Counted from the stretch's first letter, positions 45,170 through 57,800 are shown. The stretch is DNA of 64,000 nt from Adiantum capillus-veneris (GCA_014529385.2 CM043942.1:25794469-25858468), one strand, 5' to 3'. Numbers and translations are program-made. The notes: a model not told the origin generated them from the sequence alone.

Positions 45170-48100
45170 ATGGGCCCTACACCAAACCCTGATAGTTCAA
45201 GTGAAGACATGCATGGCATGGGCCCACGGCCCGGGTCCAGCATGTTTAGCTGCTTAAAAGAGACCCTTAGTAGAGCTACTCGCTCCGAACATGCGGTTAA
45301 TGAAATAAATGAAGGGAGTGGGAAAGTAAATTCGTCATTCATACCTAAAATAGACCCTATGCTTCTTGAGAGTGTGCATGTGAATGTTCCATCCACTGCA
45401 TCTCCTGATCCTTTAGGACTATCTCCCTCTGGCCGATGGTAGGAGTCTTGCCGAAGTACAAGAGATCGAATTCTATATGCAAGCAACAAGGGAGAGGGAA
45501 ATTGAGAACCTACGAAGGCTAGAACAAAGTCGAGCCCTGAAAGCAAAGGATCCTATGACAACAATCATGCGAGCCGAGCAACCGAGTGCTCCCAAGGTAG
45601 CAGTCACGGAGGGGCAAGCTATGGGGAGCAATAATGCTTCCACTTCAAGGGAAACCTCCAGCACGCCAGGCCTAGATGGGATATTCCTAAACGAAAATTG
45701 GGAGTATGACCTACAAGCAAAAGCTTTAACTGATCGATACACAGGACACACCTATCATGTGGGTTGGTTAGATGTTCTACAATACACATCGGGTGCTACT
45801 AGCATAGATGAACAACAACAAAAAGTCTATGATGTCCTCCATAGGATTGTCGAGTTAGAAAGACAGAACACAGGGATCAACATGCCTTCAACAGGCCTAA
45901 TGAGATTCTTGGATACGGGAAAGGCCAACCAACCAACCCTATCACAAATGGAGACTCCCTCAGTGAGCCCCATTGATCCTCCATATGTTGTTTCGCCGGG
46001 AGCCTCAGTACAATCTGAGCCCACAAGTGGCAGCTTTACCTTCCCAGATCTAGCTCATCTTTCTCTTAATGACACTACGGCTACCATGCATATCCCAGTG
46101 GTGAGCATGACAAGAAGTACACCATGGAGTTCATTTGTTAACACTGCGCCGATGCCTAGTAGCATAGTGCCCCCAACTATACCTACATGTATGTATCAAT
46201 CATGTGCACCTGTCGTACCTCAGCCTCATGTAGCTCCTACACCTCCGATTATTCCAAGAGCTTACAATACACAATGGAATTATCCAAGCTCTTATACAAG
46301 TGGATCCATGCCATTTAATAATAACATGCCATATCAGGCACCCCCTATGCCTAGGTCCACGCTTGTAAACTTTGGACCACCGTCTGGTACACCACCATAC
46401 AAAATATGGGACCCAAGATCCGCGCGTATGCCAAGGCCAAGGCCAACTCCCATCTCACATGTGGTTCCAGGAGCACATACACCCATTATACTTGCTCAAA
46501 TAGGAGATTTGGCAGCATTTGCTCGAACTATCGGTCGCTCTATTGCGGAAAACATGCGTAGTGCACCTGATAGAGAGCCTAGGAGAAAGGCAGTTCAAGT
46601 AGCTAAGCTCACATAGAAATTCAATGGAGACGGAGATGCTAGAAAGCATATGGAGGTCTTTGAACATGTGTGCGATTCCTTGGAAGAGCACAATGAGCTA
46701 CATAAGTGTAAGGCTTTGAGTTTGACCCTAAGCGGAAAGGCTGGAGATTGGTATAGAACCTTAAGAGTAGAAGAGAAAACGATCTACTCTACTCTTAGGA
46801 GACTGTTCTTAAAAGAATACATACGAGAGGGAGTACTTTGGGGTGTAGCCTCTCAGCTCCAGAAAGCCCAACGAGAAGAAGGTGAATCCGTGAGAGACTT
46901 CATTAGTCGCCTAAAGAATTTGAATTTTCGATGCAATCCAAACGAGCGATTCAACAACAACCAATTGCTCGATAGATTCATTAGGGGACTATGACATGAA
47001 CTATTTATAATGGCCTAGTCATTAGAGGTATCACTACTTGGGAAGCAGTCACCATGAATGCAATCCAATTGGAGGATAATTTGATGATTGCAGGAGAAAG
47101 AGTGTCTGCCGAGCCGAAGTCTAGTAGCTCGCAAGCATCAGGGCATGAGCCAATGAAGATAAAGCCAATCGTGAAAGAGCAAACGATATCTGAGATGACT
47201 TTGGCAGATCTCACAAAGGCCATCCAAGAAAGCCTTAGGGGTAATCATGCTCCACAAAACACTCATATGTATCCAAGAAGGGAGCAACAATGGTGCTCAA
47301 TTTGCTTGGGCCCACATACTGCGAGTGAATTCCCTACTTTCAGAGTAAAGTTTAACGGGACTTGTAACGCGTGTGGTAGGTATGGCCATCAAGCGAAGGA
47401 TTGCCTAATGCTTAAACGCATCATGGAAAATAGACCGCCTATAGCTTGGGCAGACTCACCTTGAGTTCCTGCATTGATACCTACCCCATCCATGGAGCAA
47501 CAGTTGCCATTATAGCACATGGTCCCTAGAACCCAAAATGTGGTCCAAACCACACCGTTGCCACCTCCAGTGCTAGGACCGCAACCCCCTCATCCAAGAG
47601 TTACACCTATGAACCAAATAGGTTGCGAGTCATCTAGTACTTATGTAGATTGCGAAGAGGACATAGACTCTAGTATCACCTATGGAGTCGACATGCTTGA
47701 GGAGTGTCCCATGTACTATATGGAAGACCATTGGGGACAAATCAAACCGGTATATCAAGCTACTGCGCTAGCAACAAGAGGCCAAAACATTAATAGTTTT
47801 ACCAGGAGACCACCTCTTTAGTGCTACGAATGTGGTGGACCACATCGAGTAGCTGAGTGCCCCATTAGAATGCAAAAGAATTCCGCACTAATGCAAACAA
47901 GTCAAGGGAGTGCATTGGCAATGCCAATACTCACTTGTAATCGTTGTGGCATAGATCATTTGATCGCACAGTGTCCTAACAATCCAAACGCACCGAAAAT
48001 CACACCATTGAACATAATAGAGATTGTTGATGGGACACCACCAACTATAAACATAGCACCAGTGAATGCACTCACACGGTCGATGCTCCAAAAGCAAAAT

Positions 48101-48343
48101 TACATCCTCGAAGAGAGAGATGCTGCATCCATTGGCCGAGCGAGAAAGAAGAAAACACGAAGAAATAAATCCCTTAATGCTTCTAGCTCAAAACCTAGTT
48201 CAAAGACTAACATAGGGACAAGAGAGGATCCCGTGTATATGAATGACCCTGAGGATGACTCAGATTCGATAGAGACCACGGAGACCAAAACTGTTACTAC
48301 AAAGGAAAAAGCCAGTGAGGAGGATCACGAGAGGGAATTATGA
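45170..48343 (+). pseudogene. gag of element 2: capsid and three zinc knuckles
   Basis: Frame 45170-45442 (start MGPTPNPDSSS) shifts near 45435 into 45477-46616, a proline-rich N-terminal region. After TAG 46614-46616 the capsid follows (HMEVFEHVCDSLEE, LSGKAGDWYRTL, ESVRDFISRLKNLNFRC). There is a TGA at 46992 and a frameshift near 47010. The nucleocapsid part has CNACGRYGHQAKDC (47373), CYECGGPHRVAEC (47822) and CNRCGIDHLIAQC (47939). The first is a classical C-x2-C-x4-H-x4-C; the other two have x3. Further stops are at 47462, 47513, 47819 and 48341. Gag would form the particle and package RNA. Confidence 0.88.
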
Positions 48344-50430
48344 CGAACACCAAAAGAGTATTCAAGGTTAAACCACCCGGTTGTGAACCCCCAAGATAAG
48401 CCACGAGAGACAAAAAATGAGGATTGCAAGAGAAAGATTGGAACCTATCCAAACCCAACAGTGGAAATTGAACGAGTCCAACAACTGAGGGGTTTGGTGG
48501 AAGAAACTCAACGAACATTAGAACCTGAACCCAAACACATCCAGATGTCGGACACGGTGTTTCCCACACAAGTTCAACCTCACAAGAACTACAGGCCGTT
48601 AGCTATACCCAGTATCATTCGGGAAGAGAGTGAGGGTAGGACATCTGAAAGTGGACACACACCTTTCCTACTAGAGAGAATGTTTGGTGAGGGAATGCCC
48701 GACCCCCTTGAGGAAGTGGAGATTCCATCTTCACCACTCTCTTGTCAGGGTCCTACGTCCCACAAGATGCCATTAAATGTTGCCAAATTGATGGATTTCA
48801 TGTCTTCAGAAGTTAGAACCACCATCATGTCCAAACTATATAAAGACCCCGAGCTAGTCTTAGCTCTTCGAGCCTTCCTCAATGGAGAATTACAGGCCGG
48901 ATTACCACAGTTTGCACATATGAACAAACCTGACTCGGTAATGAATGATGAGGAACATTTAGCATCACCATCTAACCTAGCGGGACATGAATCTGTAATT
49001 GAAGTACCCGTTAACAAGTTGGGGCAATACTTTGAAGGTGATGAATCTAATGCTACTCTACCAATCACTACTAAAGGATTAACTTTAAAGGGGGTCCTTG
49101 ACGGTGGTGCGGGAGTCAGCATGGTGACAAAGAGTGGTTGGGAGTCTATGGGGTGACCTCACCTTGAAGCCACAAGCGTAGTGGTAAAAATGGCTAATGG
49201 ATCTATTGTTACGCCTATTGGAATGCTAAAGGATCTCAGAATCAAGGTCTTGGGACACAAGGTAAGGCAAACTTTCATTGTTATGGATTTTTCCAAGCAT
49301 CCTATGTCATTTGAGATGATCTTAGGGCGTCCATTCATGAGGGAAGAAAAAATGGTGCATGACTGGTCCAAAAACCACGTTTACTTACAGTTCCAAGACT
49401 CTGTCATTCAAGTTGATCTTTTAAGTGGTCGAACGCATCCTCTAGGAAATAAATTCATCATTGATAATCGATCAGACACAATAATTCACTCAGCTCCATT
49501 ACAGTATTGTTACACATGTAACGAAGACACGGATATTGGGGAGAACTCTCCTTATATGGATATCCTACCCGGAATGGCTGAGTCAGACAATGTCGATTGG
49601 GTGCACCTAGCGGCAACTATAGATACATGGGGAGCTAGAGGAACAACTTGGGTAACACTAGATGGGGAAGAGATACCACACATTGCACCAGTAAACATGT
49701 TAGGTGTAGCGCATGTAACATCCGATGATAAGAAAGAGGCACACCTACCTGAGAGTGAAACCGATGATTCCTCAAAGGCTTCAGGACAATACACATCAGA
49801 GACGGAATCTCAGGGAGAAATGGATTCAGAACCTGAGGAAACATCGAGTGAGCCAAGTATAGAAACTGAACACTCAAGGTCTAGTACGACCATCTATGGT
49901 AATTTATATGAGAGTGAAGAAGATACAAGCGAAGACCTATCAAGCGAGTCGAGTTCAAACATTTACCAAAATCAAAACCTTAACAAGAATCAAAGGTCAT
50001 ATAAGAGACGACAATATCGAGCAAATGTGAGAGCTAGGATAAACAAGGAAAGATCTACTGCAGAATGGCTTAGCTATCTAGGGGCATGTGATGCTCATCG
50101 AAAGCTAGTAGACAATTGGGGTGAACATCTCCAGAGTGTCATGTGGTGCAGCCCGCGACCCATTGACCTCGCTCAATTGGAGGTTACAGAGCCGAAATTG
50201 AGTCGAACTATAAGAAGACGTCAAAACCCAGAGTTAGCACAACAACAAAAGGAGGCAGAACTAAAAGAAAGGTCTCTGTCAGGACAAGAGCCTGCTGACT
50301 TACATACGGCTCCTGAACATTTTAAATCTTATACCACGGGGGAGCGAAAGGTTGTGTATGCCAAGGCCCAACGAATACCTACCAATGAAAGCAGTGGAGT
50401 CTATGATGGTCCAGCGGTAGTTAAAGAGAT
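48344..50430 (+). pseudogene. Protease region and acidic linker, element 2
   Basis: After an acidic and proline-rich start comes a retropepsin-like sequence: TLPITTKGLTLKGVLDGGAGVSMVT at about 49055-49125, with D-G-G where the active site should be D-S-G or D-T-G, and then FEMILGRPFMREEKMVHDW near 49310-49365, corresponding to the second half of the fold. A TGA at 49154-49156 interrupts it; the same frame continues. A long linker of glutamate and serine (SETESQGEMDSEPEETSSEP) follows. If D-G-G is original, this protease would be inactive and the post-integrase domain could matter more; it may equally be a late mutation. Confidence 0.75.
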
Positions 50431-51890
50431 AGAATTAGCAAAACCAGGTGAGGAGTCTAAACCAGTCTTTATTGCTCAAGACCTCACCGAAACTGAAGAG
50501 GCTGTACTTAAGGAGCTCCTTAAGGAATACAAGGATATCTTTGCTTGGACATATCATGACATGAAGGGCGTTCCACCTTCTTTGGTGCAACATACAATTC
50601 CCATGATCAACACTACTAAACCCGTCCAGCAATGACCCTATCCAATGAATCCTAAGTACGCCAAAATTGTACAAGAGGAGATTGAAAAACTTATCCAATG
50701 TGGATTCATATACCCTATTGAGCACTCAGAATGGGTTTCTCCAATAGTCATTGTGCCAAAAAATAATGGAAAACTAAGAGTGTGCGTGGACCTCAAGAAA
50801 GTTAATGCAGCTACTAGGAGAGACCATTATCCCTTGCCATATTCAGAACATGTGCTTGAAAGAGTTGCGGGCAAGGAAGCTTATAGCTTTTTAGGTGGGT
50901 ACTCTGGTTACAATCAAATCACAATTGCATTAGAGGACCAAGCTAAAACTGCTTTTATCACAGAGTTTGGAGTGTTTGCATTTGTGTTATGGCTTTTGGC
51001 TTAACGAATGCCCCTACTACATTCCAACGATTAATAAACACCGCGTTTAAGGAATTTCTAAGGGAGTTTTGTGAAGCTTTCCTAGACGACCTTTGTGTTT
51101 ATTCTTCTTGGGAGAAGCATTTGTTATATCTACGAAAAATATTTGAAAGGTGCAGATTTTATCGCATCTCATTGAACCCTTTCAAATGCCAATTTTGGGT
51201 TAAGCATGGAGTCATTCTAGGGCATATAGTGTCCAAGAACCGGGATATCCACAGATGAGAGTAAGATTAAAGCCATTGCCGATTTGCCACCACCTACTAA
51301 CTATAAAGGAGTTCAAAGATTTATGGGCCATGTTGGTTATTATCGAAGATTTATTTTAAACTTTGCCGAGATAGCGCGTCCATTGTACAAGCTTCTTATC
51401 GAGTTTCACTGGACGGAAGAATGTCATCAATCTTATGAGTTATTAAAGAAGGCCCTAACAAATGCTCCAATCCTGCGAACACCTGATTGGAATGTACCTT
51501 TTCATGTGCATATTGATGCATCAAATTTCTCTATTGGGTGTGTTCTAACTCAACCAGGAGAACATAAATTGGACTACCCTATTACTTTGCAAGTCGCCAA
51601 TTAAATGATACCGAGATGAACTACACTACTACAGAGCGCGAAGGTCTAGCTATGATTTACGCAGTAAAGAAATTTTGCGATTACCTTCTTGCTACCAAGT
51701 TTGTGTTTTATGTTGATCATCAAGCATTGCTATATTTGGTAAACAAGCCGTGTTCCACATGTCGAATTACAAGATGGTTGTTAATTCTTCTTGAGTTTGA
51801 CTTCACCGTTGTTGTGAGGCCTGGGAAGAAACATGTCATGGCAGATCATTTATCTCGTATCCCTAATGGCAAAGATCCTACGGGGGTTGA
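50431..51890 (+). pseudogene. Reverse transcriptase and RNase H, element 2
   Basis: The connection region (LKEYKDIFAWTYHDMKGVPP) is followed by TGA at 50633 and RT blocks in the same frame: EEIEKLIQCGFIYPIEHSEW, SPIVIVPKNNGKLRVCVDL and HYPLPYSEHVLERVAG. A frameshift near 50990 leads to MAFGLTNAPTTFQRLI and the catalytic FLDDLCVYS at about 51078. A second shift lies near 51245 (GYYRRFILNFAEIARPLYKL follows). RNase H begins at about 51490 (HVHIDASNFSIGCVLTQ) and, after a third shift near 51600, ends with NYTTTEREGLAMIYAVKKF, YVDHQALLYLV and HVMADHLSRIPNG. Together they copy element RNA into DNA. Confidence 0.93.
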
Positions 51891-51899
51891 TGATGAATT

Positions 51900-53364
51900 G
51901 CCTGATACTCCTTTGTTCATTGTTGAGACAATGCCTGAATGGAGTGAAAAGATTGTTAACTTCTTAGTTAATGGTTTTCCACCCAAAGAACTGCGAAAAG
52001 ATATAGCTCGAAAATTAATCAAGGAATGCGAACCCTATTGCTTATTGGCTGGAACTCTCTATAAGAGAGGAAAAGATGATGTTCTTAGACCCTATGCCCG
52101 CGAGGATGAGTATTTATATATTCTACAAGAGGCACACATGGGCGTAGCTGGTGGTCACTTTTCAGGAAACTTGACTGCCCGAAAGTTCTTACAGTCAGGC
52201 TATCGGTGGCCCACTCTGTTTAAGGATGCATCACTTTTTGCAAAGGGATGTGATGAATGCCAACGCTTCAAGAAGCCACAAATAAGTGACAGGATGCCTC
52301 TACATCCCATCAAGGTAACCCAACCATTTGAAAAGTGGGGCTTAGACTTTGTAGGACCAATTAGTCCGGCTGCACATAACACGCAATCACGATATATCAT
52401 TGTGGCTACAGACTATATAACCAAATGGGTTGAAGCAAAAGCAACACGGAAGGTGGATGCAAAAACAACAGCTAAGTTCCTCTTTGAGAACATTATCACA
52501 CGTTTTGGATGCCCCTTTGAACTTGTGAGTGACAATGGAACTCATTTTATAAATGAAGTAATAAAAGAACTCACATCAAACTTCATGATATCTCACCACA
52601 AGTCTACACCCTATTATCCCCAAGCAAATGGCCAAGCTGAGAGTACCAACAAAACTCTCATCTCCATTTTGACAAAGACAGTCGAGGCTCATCGCACTGA
52701 TTGGGACCTAAAGCTTACATCAGCTTTATGGGCTTATCGTAATGCGTATAAAGTTGCTATTAATTGCACACCGTTTAAGATGGTGTATGGCCAAGAAGCA
52801 GTTATGCCATGGGAGTTTGTCATTCCTAGTCTTCGAGTAGCTTCTCAAGAAGGTTGGGATGGTAACCCCTTAGTGGAGCGATTATATATCCTGGAAAGGC
52901 TAGATGAAGAGAGGCAATTAGCTGTGCGAAATGCTCTAGTGGAGAAGGATAGGAGAAAGAAGTGGTTTGATAGCCATTTAAAGGATAAAGACATCAAGGT
53001 TGGTGATAAAGTTCTTATGTACGGGGTACGTAATGAAAAGAAGAAATTGAAATACGCTGGTAAGGGACCATATCGAGTGTGTGAAATTACCCCGCAAGGT
53101 ACCATTCGTGTGGAGACTCTAGATGGAGTTGAAACCATTGGATTCCTTAATGGGAGTAAATTCAAAAGATATTATGATCCTCTAAGCCAGGAAGAGTTTC
53201 AAGCCATCCATCAAAAGAAGGTTGCCAAGGAACAAGCAGAGCTTAAAAAAATCCAAGCAAGAGTTGAGGCTCGAGAACGACAACAACGTCTTAGACGCCA
53301 ACGAGAGGCTAATCTAGGAATCATGCAAGCATTTTTCGAGGACACAGATGACGACTCATTATAA
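51900..53364 (+). pseudogene. Integrase, element 2
   Basis: This is the uninterrupted 3' part of the frame 51616-53364. The zinc-binding domain has H-x6-H and CDEC (HMGVAGGHFSGN ... GCDECQRFK). The catalytic core has WGLDFVGPIS, LVSDNGTHF and NGQAESTNKTL, supplying the D-D-E residues. The C-terminal domain has KVGDKVLMYG and KYAGKGPYRVCEI, then a highly charged tail. There is no chromodomain. The TAA at 53362-53364 is in the same frame as the downstream ORF, so it may be a decayed read-through point. Integrase joins element DNA to the host. The open frame of 582 codons is the best preserved part of this element. Confidence 0.93.
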
Positions 53365-54570
53365 TCTGAGTCACCCCTACGATACCCAATTGAGCTAAAT
53401 AGCCCCTATGGGAACGTACTATACAATGCCTTATTAGATACGGGAGTTAAACACAATTTGTTATCCTATGGAGTTTGGTGTCAATTAGGGAAACCGACCC
53501 TATCCCCGAGTACGATGCAAGTCAAGGGCATTAATAAAAAGAAAACTGCTATTCTTGGAGTCCTTCAGACCCCTGTTGTCTATGAAAATGGAAGCATAGT
53601 GAAGAGGTTTCTAGTCATGCCCGCGGGAGCTATGGAAGGCAACGTAAACCTGGGACGCACGTGGATGTTGGCAACCAAATGCACTATTGATTGGGATATT
53701 GGTAGTGTCACGACGCGACCACCGACTCTTACCCCTATCATTCAATCAAAGTCACCTACGTTGCAAACTCTAGCAAAGTTGAAGGATAGCCAACATTCAC
53801 AAGCCAAGGTGGTTAACTCGTCTTTGCCGGCTACCCATGAACTTAGCACTTCAACACTTGTAGTTGCAGCAAGCAGTAATATTGCAAGTACTCAACCTGC
53901 ACGACCTAAGAGTACATATCAATGGGTCCCCAAGGCCTTACTTCCAACTACCTCAACCCTCCCATCCACTCCAAGAAAAAATTTCCTGGGAAAACCAAGA
54001 GCGCGCCCTAGGAGAGTCAAGACCAAATCACGATGGATTCCAAAACAACTATTAGAAGCCCAAGGCTACTATGATAGAAATGAGAAAATTTGGGTACCTA
54101 AACGTAAAATGTGTCCTTCCCTATCGACAACAAACCCATATGAGTCAAACAGTGTAACGCTAAAGCCAATGGCAGACCGTGGGAAGGGAAAGATCACAGA
54201 ATGCTACACACCTAGTCCAGAGCTAGTTTGGGCTCCAAGGCAAAACCAATTTATTCCACCTAGCTCAGGAAGGGGGGAGTTCCATGAAGCTTCTATCTCC
54301 TCATGTAATACATCCATAGAGGTGAAAGCTTCTACACAGCCTCCATCTATAGTAGTGGACCTCCATGAAGCTACAAAAGAATCCACACCTCCCATTGTTC
54401 AAGAATCACCTGATGAACCACTTCAAGTTCGATCGTGGGAGAGTACCTTACCACCCTTGCAACTTGACGAGGCACCTAGGGTAATAGAAAACTACTGGCA
54501 AAAATCCTCACCTATTACCAACTGGAACAATTGGTTTCAAAGGGTGACGACATCATTTCAAACGATATGA
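53365..54570 (+). pseudogene. Post-integrase protease-like domain and basic tail, element 2
   Basis: In frame with the integrase, right after its TAA, the sequence reads YPIELNSPYGNVLYNALLD then TGVKHNLLSYGVWCQLG. NALLDTG is an intact aspartic-protease signature. It continues (VKGINKKKTAILGVLQTPVV, FLVMPAGAMEGNVNLGRTWM), suiting the second half of a retropepsin-like fold. After about residue 110 come a serine/threonine/proline-rich part, then YQWVPKALLP, SRWIPKQLLEAQGYYDRNE and KIWVPKRK, a motif shared with element 1, then a low-complexity end. It has no match in the standard gag-pol order I know. The open frame from 53365 to TGA 54568-54570 has no internal stop. Confidence 0.75.
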
Positions 54571-54577
54571 TCTACCC

Positions 54578-54590
54578 AAGGAAGGGGGGA
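54578..54590 (+). other. Polypurine tract-like run
   Basis: AAGGAAGGGGGGA directly follows the last coding frame and is followed by GTGTTTGTGG. This is the place and form of a 3' polypurine tract, yet TGTTTGTGG does not match the TGTTAACCC start of the 5' LTR, so the 3' region here has been changed or has an extra insertion. Confidence 0.65.
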
Positions 54591-55047
54591 GTGTTTGTGG
54601 ACATCCATTATTCACTTGCTTCCCTCTCAACCTTTCCCCCTGACCCCTTAATCTCCAATCTTAGGGAATGTATATATAAATCCTTATACTCACAAAAACA
54701 AGATAAAAAAGTAAAAGAGCAAGAGCCATAACACAAAATCATAAAACCAAATTATGCACAAGAACACGACCCTTGTAATATTTACACTCTAACCATCATC
54801 TATTTGCGTGTACAGATATGGCTAGTACGCTAAAGTCATCCACTCCTGCCTTGGGTGAGAGGTACCCTCGTTACTTTTCACAAATATTTCACATGGTCTT
54901 TCCAGTGCTTTCATGTGAATGGGATTTGATAGTGACGAAGGAAATTTGGAATGGCGGCCTCTACCCCAAAACAAACTCCATTGCGCCACAAGGGAAATGA
55001 GATGAGGGCACCACCTAGTCTTGGAAGCGTGGACTAGGACCGCTACA

Positions 55048-55133
<86 letters not shown>

Positions 55134-56411
55134 ACTATGAATGAAGCATTAACCGTAGTGTGTGTACAAGGAATGGATGACTTCAAACACTCCCAACACA
55201 AATAGCATATAGATTACCAAACAATCACTCAAGGATTAGCCAAGATCACATCAAGCACTCTCACACACATATAAAACATTTCTCTTAATTAACATAAGTA
55301 AGAGGAGGAGAGGTTACTAGCATGAAACAATTTGCACTCTAGGATGTGCAAGAATAGAGTGAATGAATGAGCTTATGGGCTCATGGTGAGTGATACAAAG
55401 GCTCAATGGGGCTGAGGGAGGCTTGAAATTACAAAGGGGAAGGCCTCTTTATATAGGAAAGAGAGTGATTAGGAGTGAGGTTAAGATCCAAGTGTAATTT
55501 GTACAAATGAAGCTTAATTAGGGACATTCAACCAATGAAAAAGCTCCTTCCAAGTGATTTGTTGACCAATTAGCTCCATCATCACTTGTGTTGTCTTCAC
55601 TCCTTTCTCCATAGCTTGAGTCCAAGAGCTTCCTTATTTTAAAATGTAAAAAATCTACATAAAATCAATACATATCTAGTAATAATAGAAAGGGGTTGAA
55701 TGAGGACTTATGAATTACAACAAGATTAAGCATGACTTGAGAGGTGATTAGAAGAGGAATTTTGATGGGTTTTTGAGCTTGAGAGAGAGGAGGAAGGAGA
55801 GGAGGGTGAGAAGACTAATGGCTGATTTTAGAGAAGGTCTCAATGTGGAAAAGGAAGGGTGTGTGTGTGTAAGGTAGAGGGGGTGGTCTCCACCACAGTT
55901 GAAAAACTGGTGTCCACCATTTTGGCCATATCTCCTAGACCGTAGATGCAAAAATTATAAAAAAAATATGGCCAGAATCTCCAGCTCATCAGCTACAACT
56001 TTGATGAAGACAACTTTTCTTGGATTGGAGTGGAAGTATTTTTTAAAAATTCAGCAAAATCATGTGTCTGGTTTCTTCCTTTACCAAGTCTTCCACTTGG
56101 GTCCCATTTGTTTGAATCATCATATGGCTCCAAAGCCATGATGATATGAGCCACTCATGACCCTTGAATCATGGGTGCATGGCTCCACATCCACATCATA
56201 TTGTTTCTTTTCACATTTACATATTTTCCCTTTCCTTTACCACTAGGTTCTCCCTCTACCTTTCAACTCCGGTGAACTAGTCAAGAAAAATTCCTATCAA
56301 ATCATTTTTTTTTAATTTTTCCAAGAGGTTGTTCTCACTCTTTCTTTTATTGTAAACCTCTAGAAGCAAGGAAAACCAACAAAATATGATAAACAAAAAT
56401 TTCTAATAGGC
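54591..56411. other. No gene seen; (AG)n run and LTR-like signals on the minus strand
   Basis: There is a long (AG)n run at 55050-55131. CCTCTTTATATAGG at 55443-55456 reads as a TATA box on the minus strand, with the (CT)n run further downstream on that strand. This is the same arrangement as at 9142-9930, so a minus-strand LTR may lie within about 54820-56300. I cannot define its ends. The rest shows no coding sign. Confidence 0.45.
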
Positions 56412-56731
56412 TCGGATCAATAGGTACGCTAGCATGTGAGAGGAATTTTGAGGAGTTAGAATGGCTGATACGTCTCTTGACCACGTCTGATCCATACTTA
56501 GTAGAGAGTGTTTCTCCCATTGCACAAGCCTACCCTTTTGACCAAGATGACTATAGGCGTCTTGTGACCTTCTTAGTAAATATGGGCACCTATGATGAAG
56601 AAGAAAATTTACACGACTACACGGATGGCACATATGGTCTCATGGATGATGAATTTGTTTATCTCGACGACGAGGATAGGGGTTTAGCCTTAGGGTTTCC
56701 CCCCAACTTCTACAATATCCTATTCCCTTGA
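56412..56731 (+). CDS. Short unrecognised ORF ahead of a purine tract
   Basis: The frame reads ACERNFEELEWLIRLLTTSD, VSPIAQAYPFDQDDYRRLVT and GLALGFPPNFYNILFP, ending TGA at 56729-56731. The composition looks like real protein, acidic, with no known motif. Just downstream, TAGGGGGAG (56737-56745) could be a polypurine tract. It may be the C-terminal end of a polyprotein from another element inserted in or fused to element 2. Its upstream continuation is not found. Confidence 0.35.
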
Positions 56732-56745
56732 CTCTCTAGGGGGAG

Positions 56746-57800
56746 TGCAAATAATTAGGTTAGGGTTCCTTATGTTTTTTTTTGTGTTCAATAAGTGTTG
56801 GTACCTTTTTCCACTAATGTGCCTCCTGGAGGTATTCCTTTTGTTTCCTAGTGTGTACAGGAGCGTGTTGCTATTGGTAGGATTTGGACCTTCATGGAAT
56901 CTTTATCTCGACTCACTCTTCAAATCAAGCGCGACCATTGACACAAACAGGTGTTTCTTGTCCATTAGCATTGCCCCTTATCTTTTTTGCATCTATGATT
57001 GTCTGCTTTAATTGTGATTGGTAGCCTAATATTCACCGCATTTGCTTAGTATCAAACATTTAATTCAATGTAATTTTTTTTCATAATCACTTGTCTAGGT
57101 TTAAAAATCAAGCAGTCTGACAAACTAGTTTGACCAAGTTAGGTGTTAGAAATCTTCTCTTAATACCATGGGGAATGCCTTCCTAATAATCAATGGTTAC
57201 TTAGGTTCTTAATCCGATTTAGGCAGCATTGTGTGAAATGTACTAGGGCTTTCTAGTGGGCTTGACCCTATTGACCTTTAGCTTAAGTATTATAAAGGGA
57301 GTTAACTAGTGTGATGAGCCTGGGGAGGTGTATCAGTGTTATATGACCCCCCAAAGTTACAAAATTAAAATACTGAAAATGAACAAACAAAAAATCAAAG
57401 TGCCACACTGTAAAATCTTAAGCTGGAAGAGAAATCTCAGCTTGATTTGGTACTTCACTCACATGTATTGCCTATGGTACTAGAGCCCTAGAGGTTCCTA
57501 GTATGGGCGCTTTTCCTTGAAAAGCAAAAAACCCAAGGCATACAAAATAAGCACACACATCAAATTGAATCACTGTGAAAACACTTTGGGGGGTCAAAGA
57601 AAAGGTAATCAGTCAGGCGATGATTTCATGAGAAACTCCTTTTATCCTAGCTTAACTACAAGGTCCTCTAAGTATAGCCTCTAGTCAGCCCTCGAACATG
57701 AAATACTTGGCTCTTGCGATTAAACAACTTAATTGACCAGAGAAAATTAAGAAGCTTACCCATGGTATTAATATTCGATCTCTAGTGCCTTTCGACCGTC
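56746..57800 (+). other. 3' non-coding region of element 2
   Basis: No gene recognised. AT-rich, with GATGAGCCTGGGGAGGTGTA at 57314 and a purine-rich GGGGGGTCAAAGAAAAGG at about 57589-57606, which may be another polypurine tract near the 3' LTR. Confidence 0.5.

Noticed and set aside
46614-53364. Recoded stops or U-to-C RNA editing restoring the polyprotein
   Set aside because: The changes would fit U-to-C editing, but that is known from organelles of hornworts and ferns, and this is nuclear retroelement DNA that also has frameshifts. Simple decay explains it.
54591-57800. Envelope-like gene in the 3' region of element 2
   Set aside because: No signal peptide, membrane segment or long frame is found; the only protein-like frame is 56412-56731 and is soluble-looking.
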